The notes beneath the pieces were generated by a model. It had not been told where the DNA came from. It did no database searches and saw only the letters and a list, made by a program, of their open reading frames with translations. Shown piece after piece: positions 19,594-27,257 of a DNA stretch of 64,000 nt. Source of the stretch: Duganella rivi (lineage in GTDB: Bacteria; Pseudomonadota; Gammaproteobacteria; Burkholderiales; Burkholderiaceae_D); assembly GCF_009857435.1 (NCBI RefSeq), contig NZ_WWCK01000002.1, positions 124,001-188,000 on the forward strand, in the 5' to 3' direction. The number at the start of each line of letters is the position of its first letter. Position 1 is the stretch's first letter. The position numbers and the translations under genes are program-made.

Positions 19594-21120
19594 ATGGACT
19601 CTCGTACAGTGCCGATCAAAGCGGCTTGCTATGCACGAATGTCTACGGAACATCAGAACTACTCCTTGCTACACCAGCAGAAGGTCATCGATGCCTATGC
19701 AGCAGCGAATGGCCTAGAAATCTGCTGCCGGTATGAGGATGCCGGTAAGAGTGGCTTGAGTCTTCAAGGTCGGAAGGCTTTGCAACAACTAATCGCCGAT
19801 GTGCAGGGTAATCCAGCGTTCGCAGTCATTCTTGTGTACGACATCAGTCGCTGGGGCCGATTTCAAGATGTTGATGAGTCGGCCTATTATGAACACATCT
19901 GTCGTCGCTCTGGCGTGCAGGTAATCTACTGCGCGGAGCAGTTCAGCAACGATCGTTCGGCTCTGTCATCGATTCTGAAGTACCTCAAGCGCTTGATGGC
20001 AGCGGAGTACAGTCGAGAACTCTCTGCCAAGGTCTTCTCTGCTCAGTGCACGTTTGTGGGCCTCGGGTACAAGGCCGGTGGTTTAGCAGGTTACGGACTT
20101 CGCCGTGTACTGGTTGATCGCTCAGGGAAGATCAAGCAGGTGCTGAATCATGGCGAACGGAAGTCAGTATCAACAGATCGGATTTCACTTGCGCCGGGCT
20201 CTCCGTCTGAAATGGAACTGATTCAGCGCATCTTCAAATGGTACGTTGAAGACGGGCTTGGAGAGACTAGAATCGCCAAATTACTCAATTGCTCTGGCCA
20301 TACCGACGAGAGTGGCAAGCTCTGGACTAGATTTCGTGTTCGTACAATCCTGACTAGCGAGAAGTACGTGGGCAACTTGGTCTTCAACCGAACCTCATTT
20401 AAGCTTAAAGAGCACTTTGTTAAAAATCCGCCCGAGATGTGGATTCGTAAAGTTGCAGCTTTCGAGGGCATCATCCCATCGGAACTTTACGACGCGGCTC
20501 AGTTAGTACGAAAACGGAAGTGCAGTCGGTTCGCCGACGAGCAACTGTTTGACATTTTGCGGTACATGCAAAGCAAGCACGGACGGGTATCTGCACGCCT
20601 ACTTAATGCCGAACCTGGCATTCCCGGAATGCAGGTTTATCGCCACCGCTTTGGCACGATGGGGGAGGCATACCGTCGCGCTGGCATCTACAGTCCACGC
20701 ATCGATCACCATGTCCAGACAAGACGACGCATAGCTGCGATGCGGAAAGCGCTCATGGATCAAGCTATGGGGCTGATCGCACAAACAAGCGTTCAGGCAG
20801 CACGGACTGAAAATCCCTACGAACTGCTGCTCAATGAAAGTATCCGGGTACGTATCGTCACTGTGCGCTGCATACACGATGTCAGCGGGCATGAACGCTG
20901 GCGCATCCCGATGGGCGAAAGTATGGGGACTGACTTCGTGTTGGCTGCCCAGCTAACGACTGACAATTCAGGCATCCTTCACTACTATCTCTTTCCGGCC
21001 AATACGCATCCACGGCCTTACGTGCTACTGCGTGGCGAGAGACCCGACGAATACTTGTGCCGCCGGTTCGAGCAGCTTGCGGATATCTTCGGGGTAAAAA
21101 AAGATCGGAGGGGTGGTTGA
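19594..21120 (+). CDS. Large serine recombinase with unusual C-terminal region
   Basis: Site-specific recombinase of 508 aa. The N-terminal resolvase domain starts AACYARMSTEHQNYSL (catalytic S17) and includes VYDISRWGRFQDVDESAYYEHICRRSGVQV. The recombinase domain follows with GGLAGYGLRR and ELIQRIFKWYVEDGLGETRIAKLLN...RVRTILTSEKYVGNLVFNR. The usual zinc ribbon and coiled coil of phage integrases are not evident. Instead, about residues 300-365 carry a module (FDILRYMQSKHGRVSARLLNAEPGIPGMQVYRHRFGTMGEAYRRAGI) resembling the homing-endonuclease-associated repeat. The ATG at 19594 is preferred because GGAGG lies 5 nt upstream; an ATG 12 nt earlier has no spaced ribosome site. Confidence 0.9.
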   Translation: MDSRTVPIKAACYARMSTEHQNYSLLHQQKVIDAYAAANGLEICCRYEDAGKSGLSLQGRKALQQLIADVQGNPAFAVILVYDISRWGRFQDVDESAYYEHICRRSGVQVIYCAEQFSNDRSALSSILKYLKRLMAAEYSRELSAKVFSAQCTFVGLGYKAGGLAGYGLRRVLVDRSGKIKQVLNHGERKSVSTDRISLAPGSPSEMELIQRIFKWYVEDGLGETRIAKLLNCSGHTDESGKLWTRFRVRTILTSEKYVGNLVFNRTSFKLKEHFVKNPPEMWIRKVAAFEGIIPSELYDAAQLVRKRKCSRFADEQLFDILRYMQSKHGRVSARLLNAEPGIPGMQVYRHRFGTMGEAYRRAGIYSPRIDHHVQTRRRIAAMRKALMDQAMGLIAQTSVQAARTENPYELLLNESIRVRIVTVRCIHDVSGHERWRIPMGESMGTDFVLAAQLTTDNSGILHYYLFPANTHPRPYVLLRGERPDEYLCRRFEQLADIFGVKKDRRGG

Positions 21121-21143
21121 TAGGATGAGGTTGGAAAATTTGC

Positions 21144-21185
21144 TTGTATGCGACCATTAAACGTTCGTATAATAGGTGCATACAA
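21144..21185 (+). promoter_or_regulatory. Resolvase promoter framed by an inverted repeat
   Basis: TTGTAT (21144-21149) and consensus TATAAT (21168-21173) are 18 bp apart. TTGTATGC (21144-21151) and GCATACAA (21178-21185) are perfect 8-bp inverted arms covering the -35 box and the start site. The arrangement suggests autorepression or a recombination site for the resolvase encoded just downstream. Confidence 0.6.
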
Positions 21186-21206
21186 ACTGCAACGAGGCAC
21201 CAAACC

Positions 21207-21869
21207 ATGAAGCCAGCCATCATTTACCTGCGAGTATCGACCTCTGAGCAAGGTAAGAGCGGTCTTGGTCTGGACGCCCAGCAGCGTGCTATTGAAATGT
21301 TCGCCAAAGCTGAAGGCTTCACCATCGTGGAAGCAGTGACAGAGGTCGCCAGTGGCAAGCTGGGCCTTGAAGACCGTACTGGCTTGAAGCAAGCACTGAC
21401 CAAGGCGAAGAAGCTGCGCTGCCCGGTCATCGTATCGAAGCTTGATCGCTTATCTCGCGACGTGGCGTTCATATCGGGCTTAATGGCGCGAGGTGTGCCA
21501 TTCGTGGTTGCTGAACTGGGCGTCGATACTGACCCGTTCATCTTGCACCTGTACGCTGCACTTAGCGAGAAGGAGCGCAAGCTGATTGGTTCCCGTACCA
21601 AGGCAGCACTGGCGACGCTCAAGGCGAAGGGCGCTCAACTGGGGAACCGAACCAACCTAGCCGAAGCACAGGCAGCAGGGCAAGCAACCAACGCAGCCAA
21701 GGCCGCAGCCTTCAATGCCAAGCTGCTGCCAACCATCAAGCAGATGCAAGCACAGGGCATGACGATGGCACAGGTAGCGGCTGAACTGAACGACCGTGGC
21801 ACCACAACTGCGCTGGGCAAGACGTGGCACCAGTCCACTGTTTCCCGGCTACTCAAGGCAGCAGCCTAG
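21207..21869 (+). CDS. Small serine recombinase (resolvase/invertase family)
   Basis: A 220-aa recombinase with the catalytic domain [22 protein letters not shown] (nucleophile S11), [16 protein letters not shown], and a C-terminal helix-turn-helix ([35 protein letters not shown]). Length and layout are those of resolvases and DNA invertases, which cut with a serine and recombine short sites. The start at 21207 has a GAGG ribosome site; the frame is open from 21144, but that part contains the promoter. The TAG stop abuts the first copy of a structured repeat (21869 onward). It is the third recombinase in the element and may belong to an older nested unit. Confidence 0.92.
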   Translation: MKPAIIYLRVSTSEQGKSGLGLDAQQRAIEMFAKAEGFTIVEAVTEVASGKLGLEDRTGLKQALTKAKKLRCPVIVSKLDRLSRDVAFISGLMARGVPFVVAELGVDTDPFILHLYAALSEKERKLIGSRTKAALATLKAKGAQLGNRTNLAEAQAAGQATNAAKAAAFNAKLLPTIKQMQAQGMTMAQVAAELNDRGTTTALGKTWHQSTVSRLLKAAA

Positions 21870-22126
21870 GACGCGATAGGAGGCCCGCTACGGGCCTTCA
21901 CTTCCGGGCAGTGGCACGCTGCCTAACAGCGCCCGCAGCGTCCACGTATATTTTACGCGCTTGTGAGGAGCATTCTCCCCGGCCCCAGCCGCATTAAACA
22001 ACTCGCTGTAACTCTCAACTTTCCAGACGACTCCGACGCCCTGGCAATATCTTGGTGGCTCTATAGACGACTTTTGCAGGGCTGGTAGCTCGTTAAGGCA
22101 GCTCCTCGACCTTGCTGTTTTTTTTT
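21869..22126 (+). ncRNA. Structured repeat, copy A (candidate non-coding RNA)
   Basis: Bases 21869-22003 align with 28118-28258 over about 140 bp with clear but diverged similarity: both have GATAGGA, a hairpin, GCCTT-x-ACxTCCG, GCAG/CTGC, TATTTTA and TTAA. The first hairpin is AGGCCCG-CTA-CGGGCCT here but differs in sequence in the other copy while still pairing. After an extra segment of about 100 bp, CAGC/GCTG followed by nine T (22118-22126) looks like an intrinsic terminator. No protein is encoded. It could be an RNA gene, a DNA site or a mobile repeat. Confidence 0.4.
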
Positions 22127-22134
22127 AGGTTTTT

Positions 22135-22200
22135 TCAGAACGGTATCGAATCATCCATGTCTCCAGCCTTTGGACGTGGCAGTTGACGATGAAGACAAAC
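22135..22200 (-). pseudogene. Possible remnant of a single-stranded DNA-binding protein C-terminus
   Basis: The minus strand here reads QLPRPKAGDMDDSIPF followed by a stop. An acidic DMDDxIPF end is the signature tail of bacterial SSB proteins, by which they recruit partner enzymes. The frame upstream does not look like an OB-fold SSB, so this is either a decayed ssb or a small unrelated ORF that happens to end so. The rest of 22201-22490 shows no supportable gene. Confidence 0.3.
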
Positions 22201-22490
22201 ATAGTTTCGTTGTCCTCGACCCACTACAATCCCTTTTCTGACAACGCAATGCCAGGGTAGAGCCAACATTTTTCTTACGCATACGCGGCTGCGCGCGATG
22301 GGGGAAATATGAACAAGAATCTTTCTAATCAGCAATGGCTAAGCCACTCGCCCGCCCTGCCAGAAGCTCCCCATCGCACCCTGCAAAGGGTCCTGCCGCC
22401 CCACCGCTTCGTGCCCTTCTCACCAAACTATACATTGTCGTAGCCCACAGAATTAGGAGCCAAAACGTCATACCCATGCGTTGATTCAGA

Positions 22491-22519
22491 TTGACCCGTA
22501 GACGGGAATATGCCATAAT
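22491..22519 (+). promoter_or_regulatory. Methyltransferase promoter
   Basis: TTGACC (22491-22496) and CATAAT (22514-22519) are spaced by 17 bp. The predicted start near 22526 leaves a leader of about 22 nt with no obvious Shine-Dalgarno before the ATG at 22548. Confidence 0.6.
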
Positions 22520-22527
22520 CGCATATT
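22506..22527. promoter_or_regulatory. Controller operator copy 1 (methyltransferase promoter)
   Basis: The 22-bp box reads GAATATGCCA-T-AATCG-CA-TATT and overlaps the -10 box and start site. It matches 25992-26013 at 19 of 22 positions. It contains the inverted repeat ATATGC/GCATAT. Binding here would repress the methyltransferase gene; the XRE protein at 25692-25967 is the likely ligand. Confidence 0.65.
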
Positions 22528-22547
22528 TAAAGTGGGTTAGACTTGCC

Positions 22548-24851
22548 ATGAATCTCCAACAATCGTTAGTTCAAGAATTCGAAAGCCTGTTGGGGGCCAG
22601 CGTTCATTTTCCTCAAGAATATAAGGTGGCACTCGCCCCCTTATGCGAACATCTGGAAGCGCATGCACTTCGGACACCAACTGAGCGTCAGGCGAGATTG
22701 ATAGCCCACATAAACTCGAAGTTCAATGTTAATCGCGATGGCATTGCTAAGGTCTACGCTCACGCCGCATCCCGAGGTTTAGTCTTCAATTTCCACGAGA
22801 AGAACCTTATTCAAGCTGCGTTCGACTCCGGGGACCAGTCCGCATTCGAGGAAGCAATTAGCAAAGCAAGTAGCAAGGAGGGCCTGGTCGACGCCCTTTG
22901 CCGGCTCTTCGCTCCAGCCAGTCCGGCAGAGACTATCTCCTACTTTAGAGGAGAAGTTGAGGCACCCTCTAAGCTCCGCGCGGAACAAGGCGACCGTGCT
23001 ATTGGAAACGAAGCGCTGTTGTCTGCATTTTCGGCATTTGTGTTCTCAGCGGCCGATCAGGAAGTACTGCATTCGTACTTCGATTCCACTTATAGCGCCG
23101 AGACTTATGAGCGCGCTTTCTGGCTTCAGTTGCGTCAGCTACATCCACAACTGTACTCGCGAGAACGGACGTTAGATATCGCAAAGATAGACCAGGAGCT
23201 TGCCGATTCGTGTGGCTCCTTAGAGGAACTACGGTCAGCGGTGTTTGCTCATGTATCTACAAGCTATCAAGAGCTGGAGAACCATGGTCATCTAGCATAC
23301 TGGATTGAGCCGATAGTAGTCGAGGGTCGCAATATCACCTGGGAAATCTGTTCGGACATCATGCTCTTCGCGGAAAAGCATGACGAGGTAAAGCTCAAGA
23401 ATGCGTATTTTCGAGCTAAGCAAATCGAGAGCGAAACAGTCTCGCATGTCCCGGATGTAGACGTCGGACAAGCGCGGTTTGACCTGGCAAATGAAGGGTT
23501 TACCTACAAAGACACTTTCGTATGCGCTCCGTCGCCCACGTCCCCCGCTGGCTCTGAATCGCTACTTTTACTTTTCCAAAAGAATAAACGAGACGAGACG
23601 ATAATTCCTTGTCCCGCTTGTCGCACGCGTGACGTTCACGGGAATTCCTATTCCAGCCTCGGCGTTCGAAGCTGGGAATGCCGAAATTCTCTCTGCCCAG
23701 ACAGAAGCAAATATAATCGCGGCAAGCGGTACTCGTTCAAAGCAATTTTGATGCAAGAGGCTATTGACGAGGTCGAGAGCTATATCCCGCCCGAGTCCGT
23801 TCGTAAGTGGTCTCGCGATGTTCAAACCGAACGAACGATTTACGACGCGACTGAGATGCTGATTCGCCACTACTCCCTGCATGGAGACGGTGTCGCATTA
23901 TTCGGAGTAGATGCGCCCAGCGATTCGCTGGGCCGTCGCTTCCTATCGCACGGCCGTATAAATACCGCAGACGGGAATAGCTCAGCCGGCTTCTTTGAAT
24001 CTCCCTGGTTCCAAAGGTACGCCTTGCCTTCTTCTGCACAGGAATCAAAAGAGAATGCTAGCAGCACCACGATACAACGTCTTGGCTCCCTGACGATGGT
24101 CTGCGGCAACTCGGCAATGGTGCTTCAGGACTGGCCCGAAAACTATTTTGATGGTGCAGTAACGTCCCCACCTTACTTCAACGCGCGCGAGTATTCACAA
24201 TGGCCTAATATCTATTGTTATTTACGCGACATGTTGATAATTGCCCAAGGCTGCTATAAAGCCCTAAAACCTGGCGCAGTATATCTCTACAATATCTTCG
24301 ATTATTTCGACAACGAACGAAGTGTTGTATTCTCAGCCATGGGCGACAAGCGACTGATTCTCAGCGCATATACTGTTGACATATTCAGGCGTGCCGGCTT
24401 CCACCTCAGCGGCTCGATAACCTGGGACAAGGGCGATATCGAAGGGAAGCGTGGATTCAATGCTGGTAACTTCTCGCCCTATTACCAAGCGCCGTTCAAT
24501 TGCTGGGAGCATGTTCTTGTGTTCGTCAAGCCACCAGCAGTGGAGACCACCGATTTGTCCAGCGCTCTTCCAGCAATTCTTCGTGCTCAACCAGTGATTA
24601 AGATGGTAAAAGGCCAAAACACTTACGGCCACACTGCACCATTCCCTATAGAACTGCCGAACCTATTGCGAGCACTAATGCCGAAAGGCGGACGAGCATT
24701 AGACCCCTTCGGAGGAAGCGGCACGACCGCTCGCGCCTTGGACGGGTACGCAGCCGAAACGGTGTGTATCGAACAAAAAGAGGAATACTTCGAGCTGGCG
24801 CTAAAGTTGTTCGACTCACACCGCATGGCCACAACAAACGTAGCGACTTAA
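22548..24851 (+). CDS. Large DNA methyltransferase (beta-class order) with zinc ribbon
   Basis: A 767-aa protein. Residues 1-330 are an unrecognised helical region. A four-cysteine zinc ribbon follows (C355, C358, C378, C383; PCPACRTRD...ECRNSLCPD). The methyltransferase domain occupies about 510-760. The catalytic motif IV TSPPYF (539-544) precedes the S-adenosylmethionine motif I DPFGGSGTT (719-727), the beta-class order seen in N4-cytosine and some N6-adenine methyltransferases. The N-terminal extension is unusually long and may recognise DNA. The gene ends tail-to-tail with the HNH nuclease gene (overlapping stops), and both promoters carry the same operator, so it is probably the modification half of a restriction-modification system. 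The start at 22548 fits the promoter; an earlier TTG at 22491 falls in the -35 box. Confidence 0.88.
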   Translation: MNLQQSLVQEFESLLGASVHFPQEYKVALAPLCEHLEAHALRTPTERQARLIAHINSKFNVNRDGIAKVYAHAASRGLVFNFHEKNLIQAAFDSGDQSAFEEAISKASSKEGLVDALCRLFAPASPAETISYFRGEVEAPSKLRAEQGDRAIGNEALLSAFSAFVFSAADQEVLHSYFDSTYSAETYERAFWLQLRQLHPQLYSRERTLDIAKIDQELADSCGSLEELRSAVFAHVSTSYQELENHGHLAYWIEPIVVEGRNITWEICSDIMLFAEKHDEVKLKNAYFRAKQIESETVSHVPDVDVGQARFDLANEGFTYKDTFVCAPSPTSPAGSESLLLLFQKNKRDETIIPCPACRTRDVHGNSYSSLGVRSWECRNSLCPDRSKYNRGKRYSFKAILMQEAIDEVESYIPPESVRKWSRDVQTERTIYDATEMLIRHYSLHGDGVALFGVDAPSDSLGRRFLSHGRINTADGNSSAGFFESPWFQRYALPSSAQESKENASSTTIQRLGSLTMVCGNSAMVLQDWPENYFDGAVTSPPYFNAREYSQWPNIYCYLRDMLIIAQGCYKALKPGAVYLYNIFDYFDNERSVVFSAMGDKRLILSAYTVDIFRRAGFHLSGSITWDKGDIEGKRGFNAGNFSPYYQAPFNCWEHVLVFVKPPAVETTDLSSALPAILRAQPVIKMVKGQNTYGHTAPFPIELPNLLRALMPKGGRALDPFGGSGTTARALDGYAAETVCIEQKEEYFELALKLFDSHRMATTNVAT

Positions 24852-25702
24852 GCAGAGCTATTTGATGGAGACGTCATGGGCACATGAGCATACTTGCTTG
24901 TAGGGTCAATATCATAGAGCCCCTCGTGCTGAAGCCACCTCGCCATCGCCCAAGCTTCCTCAAACCTGATATTCGCCATGGTTAGGCCGTAGGCACGGCA
25001 CAGGTCATGGAATGCAGCGTAATTGCTAGGGCGATGGACGAACAGGAGCCACATCAAACCGGCTTCAGCAGTAAGGAAAGTTAAGCCCCCATTTGCATGG
25101 GAGGGACGGCGGATAACGTTGTGCCGCCTGCAGCGAAGAGTCATATTGTCGAGCCGGTCCGCAACGTTTGCAAACTCTTCATACGAGGCTTTTCCTGCCA
25201 TCAGCGCAGCATAAAGGTCCCGAGAAAGACTGTCGAGCAGCGCCTCTTCGATGCCCTGATAGTTGTGCTGAACTAGCATTCCGCTCAACTGTGACTTAAT
25301 GCTGCCGACAACTGCCGCAGGGTCGCGTTGCAAAATATTCGGAAAGCCTTGCCAGGCCCAGAGCCCGACCCCAGCTACAAACTCCCTCGGAATTGCATGG
25401 TCAGCCTGCAAGTCCACTCGGGTATCGCAATCAGCGCACCGCCCGTTTTGCATGAAGTGCCAAGCGCGCACCGCCGCCCAACATTTCCGAGGTTCGAAGT
25501 GGCTTTGAAAGGTCTTCTTCGACGCTATCGAAGTACCGACCTGTGATGGGTTAATGCTGCCCAGCATGGTCGATGTCACCTCACGCCAGCTAACGATTCC
25601 CTGAGCGATGAGCTGCTCAAGAAGTCCGTGCCAATGCTCCTCCGTCCAGTCAGCACCGTTTGCGGGATACCCTGGGTTATGCTGCCCTACGTCAATCGTC
25701 AT
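24848..25702 (-). CDS. HNH endonuclease, probable restriction enzyme
   Basis: A 284-aa protein with a central HNH/beta-beta-alpha-metal nuclease core. The knuckle C89-x2-C92 (GRCADC) precedes the catalytic D101-H102 in LQADHAIPREF. A second knuckle with an asparagine follows about 90 residues later (C191-RR-H194-N195 in MTLRCRRHNVIRRP). The long insert between the halves (about 115-185) is helical. The N-terminal 80 residues may bind DNA. It is encoded behind the XRE controller with an 11-nt overlap and is convergent with the methyltransferase gene, the layout of a type II restriction-modification operon with a controller. The cleavage sequence cannot be predicted. Confidence 0.82.
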   Translation of the reverse strand: MTIDVGQHNPGYPANGADWTEEHWHGLLEQLIAQGIVSWREVTSTMLGSINPSQVGTSIASKKTFQSHFEPRKCWAAVRAWHFMQNGRCADCDTRVDLQADHAIPREFVAGVGLWAWQGFPNILQRDPAAVVGSIKSQLSGMLVQHNYQGIEEALLDSLSRDLYAALMAGKASYEEFANVADRLDNMTLRCRRHNVIRRPSHANGGLTFLTAEAGLMWLLFVHRPSNYAAFHDLCRAYGLTMANIRFEEAWAMARWLQHEGLYDIDPTSKYAHVPMTSPSNSSA

Positions 25703-25967
25703 CTAACGCTTCCTGTTCATGTCCTGTAAGAGCAGTCTCGAACCGCAAGACGAACTCGTTAAGACCAATACCCATAGCAGCGCAGTAAGTACGAAGCTCA
25801 GCAACGTCCAGCCGTCTCTCGCGTCGCTCAATCTTGCTGATTAGAGACTGCTCCACGCCAAGCCGCGTAGCTAACTCGACTTGAGTAAGGCCCGCCTCTT
25901 TCCGAACCGCCCTAAGCAATGAAACGAGCTTGGAATAATCATTACTGTGTAAGGGGTGTGGGAACAT
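25692..25967 (-). CDS. XRE-family controller protein (C-protein-like)
   Basis: A 91-aa Cro/CI-type helix-turn-helix protein: LVSLLRAVRKEAGLTQVELATRLGVEQSLISKIERRERRLDVAELRTYCAAMGI. Its size matches the controller proteins of restriction-modification systems, which delay nuclease expression until host DNA is methylated. It overlaps the HNH gene start by 11 nt. The promoter TTGGCA (plus-strand 25997-26002) - 17 bp - TATCGT (25974-25979) would start transcription at about the ATG itself, giving a leaderless mRNA, a known trait of controller genes. The operator at 25992-26013 covers its -35 box, so it should autoregulate. Confidence 0.85.
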   Translation of the reverse strand: MFPHPLHSNDYSKLVSLLRAVRKEAGLTQVELATRLGVEQSLISKIERRERRLDVAELRTYCAAMGIGLNEFVLRFETALTGHEQEALDDD

Positions 25968-25991
25968 TGGACTACGATATAGGTGAGAATC

Positions 25992-26013
25992 GAATATGCC
26001 AAAATCGACTATT
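25992..26013. promoter_or_regulatory. Controller operator copy 2 (XRE-HNH promoter)
   Basis: GAATATGCCA-A-AATCG-AC-TATT, 19 of 22 identical to 22506-22527, lies 24 bp upstream of the XRE ATG and overlaps its -35 box. Shared boxes at both promoters are the expected wiring of a controller protein. Confidence 0.65.
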
Positions 26014-26377
26014 CGGACTGGAGAGGCAAAGAGGCGTTAAAAGCGATACCGACAGAAGGACTCCTGCTCAGCTACAGAAGAAGGACTTGGCTATCGCATA
26101 CCATGGGAAAGTAACTGTCTGACAACGTGGGGCAGAGGCGCAGACACAAAGCGAGTGATCTGATAGGTGGAGCAGTCCAACAAGCAACTCAAGAGCACAT
26201 ACCGAGCGCCGCCAATTGGATTCCTACACCAGCCCTACATGGGAAGTCACATGCGAGCGCAGAGCGCAAGAAACTGGCCATAGGAATTACGTAAGCTCTT
26301 GATTTTATTGGCCCAGCCCAGCTGGGTTCGAACCAGCCCCCGTTACTATATACAGACCTTGATCCTCAAGGTTTTGG

Positions 26378-26457
26378 CCAGCCAAGTTCGGCATGATTGT
26401 TGCCCCCAGTCGCCCATGATCCGGGGGGTGTTGTCACCGAACTTGGTGGGTGGCTGG
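26378..26457. repeat. Imperfect inverted repeat upstream of the IS110 remnant
   Basis: CCAGCC+AAGTTCGG (26378-26391) pairs with CCGAACTT...GGCTGG (26437-26457), leaving a 7-nt bulge in the right arm; the loop contains a further CCCCC/GGGGG pairing. The surrounding 26014-26561 has no supportable gene. It may be an end of a vanished mobile element or a bidirectional terminator. Confidence 0.45.
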
Positions 26458-26561
26458 TGATCGCTGATAGGGACTTGGCCAAGGAGACATGCTGAGGCCA
26501 TCCGTAACGTGGATGTCGAGACCTGCTGCCGTATGCCGTTGGCCATTAGAACCTCTTGTAG

Positions 26562-26888
26562 CGGGAGGTCGCTGCAAAAGCGTTTGCCTCTGCTGCTCAC
26601 CTCGCGGCCTATGCTGGGCTGGCCCCTGTTACCCGCCGCTCTGGCTCCTCGATTCGCGGTGAGCATCCATCACGACGTGGAAACAAAGTACTCAAGCGAG
26701 CGTTGTTTCTATCTGCCTTCGCGGCGCTACGAGACCCCGTATCACGGGCTTACTATGCCCGAAAGATTAGCCAAGGCAAGCGCCACAACCAAGCGTTAAT
26801 CGCTCTCGCCAGGCGCCGCTGTGATGTCATGTACGCCATGATGCGGGACGGTACACTTTATAGCCCCGCCCCACTCACAACTGCTTGA
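26562..26888 (+). pseudogene. IS110-family transposase, C-terminal remnant
   Basis: The open frame after a stop at 26559-26561 encodes about 108 residues that match the C-terminal Tnp domain of IS110-family DEDD transposases. It includes LAAYAGLAPVTRRSGSSIRG (with the conserved serine region), RRGNKVLKRALFLSAFAALRDPVSRAYYARK and QGKRHNQALIALARRRCDVMYAMMRDG, ending in a normal TGA. The N-terminal RuvC-like DEDD half is missing and no start codon fits. The element is therefore a 5'-truncated relic that can no longer transpose, and the upstream non-coding end that would carry a bridge RNA is not recognisable. It marks a past insertion between the restriction-modification cassette and the next cargo genes. 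Confidence 0.85.
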
Positions 26889-26934
26889 CGAAGGACATAG
26901 GGACACCCCTCGGCTTAGAAGGCTATAGCTTTGC

Positions 26935-27177
26935 CTACAATTTGGCTACGCCCATCAACTGCTCCACAGTAACTTCGAGCGCTCGGGCAATCCGAGTGAT
27001 GACCAGCAACGCAGCAACGGAGTCACCGCGCTCCACACGTCCTAGATAACCCTTGTCCAGTTCAGCAGCGAAGGCAAGCGCCTCTTGGGTCAGCCCCCTC
27101 TCAGTACGCAGACGACGAACAGCATCGCCGAAGGCGATCAGGTCTGGATGCTGGCGGTTTGGTGAATAAGTGGGCAC
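26935..27177 (-). CDS. XRE-family transcriptional regulator
   Basis: An 80-aa Cro/CI-type regulator: FGDAVRRLRTERGLTQEALAFAAELDKGYLGRVERGDSVAALLVITRIARALEVTVEQLM, with the helix-turn-helix at about 27-46. It resembles small plasmid and island HTH proteins. It is divergent from the secreted-protein gene at 27258. The 80-bp gap contains a perfect 14-bp palindrome (27213-27226), a likely operator for this protein. Unlike the controller at 25692, no nuclease follows it. Confidence 0.88.
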   Translation of the reverse strand: MPTYSPNRQHPDLIAFGDAVRRLRTERGLTQEALAFAAELDKGYLGRVERGDSVAALLVITRIARALEVTVEQLMGVAKL

Positions 27178-27212
27178 GCCAAGATGATGCTGGTATGCTA
27201 CTGTTTCATCGA

Positions 27213-27226
27213 GCGTCTATAGACGC
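27213..27226. promoter_or_regulatory. 14-bp palindromic operator
   Basis: GCGTCTATAGACGC is a perfect palindrome midway between the divergent XRE gene (start 27177) and the gene at 27258. It probably binds the XRE dimer and controls both genes. Confidence 0.6.
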
Positions 27227-27257
27227 ATTCTGATCGACTTAACCAATTTCGAGGCAA

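Noticed and set aside
22325..22549. 74-codon minus-strand frame overlapping the methyltransferase promoter
   Set aside because: It would cross the promoter and operator of the methyltransferase gene and has no motif support.
26310..26345. tRNA-like T-arm (GCTGG-TTCGAAC-CCAGC on the minus strand) followed by a CCA-like end
   Set aside because: The CCA is one base out of register and no matching acceptor, D or anticodon arms can be built within 80 nt.
26378..26561. Bridge RNA of the IS110 element
   Set aside because: The transposase 5' half is missing and no loop pair matching flanking donor/target sequence could be recognised; the inverted repeat may be unrelated.
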